Below are positions 63,256-64,000 of a stretch of 64,000 bases of DNA, one piece after another. The first letter of the stretch is position 1. Each line of letters starts with the position of its first letter. A program made the translations under genes and the position numbers. The notes beneath the pieces were generated by a model. It worked only from the letters and a program-made list of their open reading frames with translations. It ran no database searches and was not told where the DNA came from. Where the stretch lies: assembly GCA_019636795.1 (NCBI GenBank), contig JAHBWW010000003.1:496001-560000 (forward strand). The letters run 5' to 3'. Source of the stretch: Phycisphaeraceae bacterium. Its GTDB lineage: Bacteria; Planctomycetota; Phycisphaerae; Phycisphaerales; UBA1924.

Positions 63256-63999
63256 TCATGCAGCTACTGCCTGTTGCCCTTCACTTCGCAGCATCCACCG
63301 CGCGAGCGCATCAACCTCCACAATCCAAATCGCACACCCATCCGTGCCCACGCTCGCCCCAATGAATGGACATCGCTCTCCCTGCCCAGTCATCGGCTTG
63401 ACGACTACTTCTTCCTGCCCGATCACGTCCGACACCACCAATGCCATCAACTGCTCGTGCACTCTGAGAACGACCGCAACATGAGCTACCTCGTCTTGCT
63501 GTCTCTTCACGCCAAATGCTTCCGCCGCCAGGATCGCCGGCACCTCCCGCTCCCCGATTCGCAGCACCCGAGTTTGCACGATCCTCTTCAACTCCTGATC
63601 CTCGAGTTGCACAATCTCCACAACACTGCTCAGCGGCAGCGCATAAATCTCGCACGACACCTCCGCCAGCACCACGGGTAACACCGCAATACTCAGCGGA
63701 ATGCGCACACGGATTGTCGTCCCCCGGCCTGCCACACTCCCGACTGTGATCTCCCCCCCGAGTCTTTCAACATTGGTGCGTACAACATCCATGCCGACAC
63801 CACGACCCGAAAGATCGCTCACCTGCTCCGCAGTCGAAAAACCGGGCGTAAAGATGAACCGAAACACCTCGTCGTCGGACATCGCCGCAACTTGACTTGT
63901 TGTCGCCAGACCTCTCTCCACCGCCTTGGCAGCGATCTTTTCGCGACTCAGCCCGCGGCCGTTGTCGTGCATGACAATCTGCACGCAACTCCCATCCTG
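63256..63999 (-). CDS. cheA: Chemotaxis histidine kinase CheA, C-terminal part
   Basis: The gene enters from beyond the right end of the window, so only the catalytic and C-terminal regions are present. The HATPase G1 box DNGRGLSREKI and the DLSGRGVGMDVV G2-like box are clear; the region after IRVRIPLSIAVLPVVLAEV is a CheW-like domain. CheA autophosphorylates and passes phosphate to CheY. Three genes follow downstream in the same direction. Confidence 0.92.
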   Translation of the reverse strand, partial: QDGSCVQIVMHDNGRGLSREKIAAKAVERGLATTSQVAAMSDDEVFRFIFTPGFSTAEQVSDLSGRGVGMDVVRTNVERLGGEITVGSVAGRGTTIRVRIPLSIAVLPVVLAEVSCEIYALPLSSVVEIVQLEDQELKRIVQTRVLRIGEREVPAILAAEAFGVKRQQDEVAHVAVVLRVHEQLMALVVSDVIGQEEVVVKPMTGQGERCPFIGASVGTDGCAIWIVEVDALARWMLRSEGQQAVAA

Positions 64000-64000
64000 A

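Overview
The window is GC-rich chromosomal DNA that most resembles a planctomycete of the class Phycisphaerae. The evidence is a pseudopilin with the long planctomycete-type C-terminal domain, a PEP-CTERM-like surface protein, a secreted protein ending in two DxNxDG/FFDVQ calcium-binding repeats, and several small membrane proteins with a CxxC...CPECG zinc ribbon. This is inferred from protein features, not from rRNA, which is absent here.

1-31 kb is mostly housekeeping: the 3' end of an asparagine synthase gene, rpsP with a long tail, a YraN nuclease and lipoprotein PPIase pair, a complete succinate dehydrogenase operon (sdhCAB), a lipase-like hydrolase, two tandem zinc-ribbon membrane proteins, gamma-glutamyltranspeptidase, mscL, hpt, coaE and rho. 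A TPR-like exported protein, a flippase-like membrane protein, a DUF444 protein, a leucine-catabolism-type trio (HMG-CoA lyase plus two enoyl-CoA hydratase family enzymes) and a large serine hydrolase follow. 29.6-44.7 kb holds surface proteins (PEP-CTERM, esterase, dockerin-tailed), a pseudopilin, trpA, map, a lipid-kinase-like gene, a metal P-type ATPase coupled to a DUF2231 membrane protein, an aldehyde dehydrogenase, tRNA-Glu(TTC) and nadD.

44.9-52.4 kb is the exceptional region. It holds, all readable on the minus strand, (i) a very large single-protein CRISPR effector (1,686 aa, Cas12b-like, complete RuvC triad D826/E1321/D1495), (ii) directly after it a sigma70-like promoter and a candidate tracrRNA whose anti-repeat matches the CRISPR repeat over 26 nt, and (iii) a CRISPR array of 13 repeats (36 nt) whose effector-proximal seven repeats are identical and whose distal six are degenerate. 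No cas1, cas2 or cas4 lies in the window. Just upstream of the effector is a 56-codon ORF that looks like a second, cut-off copy of the effector's N-terminus. Beyond it are a 21-bp minisatellite and a duplicated segment of about 170 bp. A 19-bp perfect-arm palindrome occurs inside the spacers of the old end of the array and again in the duplicated segment on the far side of the effector, so the island is bracketed by the same repeat. It sits directly after oppB, where an oppC gene would be expected, so it may be an insertion.

52.5-64 kb continues on the minus strand: oppAB peptide transport genes, a hypothetical exported protein, a ferredoxin-NADP reductase, a coiled-coil lipoprotein, a protein with a CX4CH motif, a FapA/DUF342 protein, and a chemotaxis cluster cheA(partial)-cheX-cheY.

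Starts given are my choices from Shine-Dalgarno sites, signal peptides and domain boundaries. No database search was possible, so family names rest on recognised motifs.
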